Below, piece by piece: positions 21,840 to 22,163 of a stretch of DNA of 22,163 nt (its first letter is position 1; every line of letters starts with the position of its first letter). The notes beneath the pieces are model-generated. The model worked only from the letters and a program-made list of their open reading frames with translations, had not been told where the DNA came from and searched no databases. The stretch covers positions 1 through 22,163 of the forward strand of contig CALMIT010000436.1 in NCBI GenBank assembly GCA_937864255.1. Direction: 5' to 3'. The position numbers and the translations under genes were made by a program. Source of the DNA: an uncultured Saprospiraceae bacterium (lineage in GTDB: Bacteria; Bacteroidota; Bacteroidia; Chitinophagales; Saprospiraceae).

Positions 21840-22163
21840 ATGGCTGCCTGGTATTGGATGGACGGCACATTTGTGCCGGAAGCAGAGGCGAAAGTACACG
21901 TGCACGACCTCGGTCTGTTGCGCGGGTACGGCATTTTTGATTTCTTTCCGGTCATCCGGGGTGTTCCGCTTTTCGTGGAAGATTATCTGAGTCGTTTTGA
22001 AAATTCGGCGCAGCTGATGGATTTGGATTTGAATTTTACAAAAGAAGAATTGCGCGGGATTATTTTACAACTCGTAAAACATAACGATACGCCAAACGCA
22101 TACATCCGCCTTTTGCTCACCGGCGGGGTTTCGGAAAATGGTTTTTCACCGCAGCGCCCCACG
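21840..22163 (+). CDS. Class IV (PLP) aminotransferase, N-terminal part cut by window edge
   Basis: My translation of the plus strand from the ATG at 21840 (MAAWYWMDGTFVPEAEAKV) is open for exactly 108 codons to the edge. The segment HVHDLGLLRGYGIFDFFPV (20-38) is the fold-type IV signature seen in branched-chain and D-amino acid aminotransferases. PLFVEDYLSRFENSAQLMDL and the strand-helix AYIRLLLTGGVSENGF follow as expected. The PLP-binding lysine, normally near residue 145-160, lies outside, so activity and the exact subfamily (IlvE-like, D-alanine aminotransferase or aminodeoxychorismate lyase) cannot be decided. G+C returns to the level of the housekeeping genes, marking the end of the A+T-rich island. 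Confidence 0.9.
   Translation, partial: MAAWYWMDGTFVPEAEAKVHVHDLGLLRGYGIFDFFPVIRGVPLFVEDYLSRFENSAQLMDLDLNFTKEELRGIILQLVKHNDTPNAYIRLLLTGGVSENGFSPQRPT

Overview
The window looks like chromosomal DNA of a Bacteroidota bacterium. The evidence is lineage-specific protein types (a long Rpb6-type omega subunit, a BamD lipoprotein, a PorT-like barrel, an HD-plus-PycTM protein, a GxxExxY protein), near absence of Shine-Dalgarno sequences, and several TAnnTTTG -7 promoter boxes. A Saprospiria/Chitinophagia-like relative is my guess, not a demonstration. Most of the window has mid-40s G+C by eye and dense short operons on both strands. The stretch at about 19.5-21.8 kb is clearly more A+T rich and looks accessory. 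No tRNA, rRNA, CRISPR array, transposase or phage gene was seen.

Layout. 1-2060: the N-terminal two thirds of carB (minus), with a good promoter. 2181-3811: aroB (minus) divergent from tadA (plus). 3923-5569: a small membrane protein and a membrane glycosyltransferase, abutting a PorT-like barrel gene on the other strand (5570-6175). 6234-6279: a 46-bp perfect palindrome, the likely terminator of a thioredoxin-fold gene pair (6292-7504, minus). 7743-9890: a muconolactone-isomerase-like protein, then an SH3-domain membrane protein paired with an HD/PycTM (Pycsar-effector-type) protein. 10061-11858: an OmpA-family protein paired with a membrane-anchored protein carrying two helix-hairpin-helix modules, closed by a strong bidirectional terminator. 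11940-13089: rpoZ and bamD overlapping by 41 nt (minus). 13284-15093: a DUF3137 protein convergent with a glycosyltransferase. 15189-19511: pheS, a GxxExxY cassette, hisS and hutI on the plus strand. 19529-21783: three A+T-rich minus-strand genes, one of unknown family and two paralogous lipoproteins. 21840-22163: the start of a class IV aminotransferase.

Function. Much is housekeeping: carbamoyl phosphate (carB), the shikimate pathway (aroB), tRNA editing and charging (tadA, pheS, hisS), transcription (rpoZ), outer-membrane assembly (bamD) and histidine catabolism (hutI). The cell-envelope and accessory genes are the more interesting part. The best leads are: (1) a PycTM effector-type protein whose fused HD domain has lost its metal-binding residues; (2) a GxxExxY gene that sits between pheS and hisS inside an imperfect 30-bp inverted repeat, like an inserted cassette; (3) a G-rich patch in hisS motif 2 that replaces several conserved residues and may be a sequence error; (4) the OmpA/HhH membrane pair; and (5) the tandem paralogous lipoproteins in the A+T-rich island. 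No complete, clearly new multi-gene defence system is visible.
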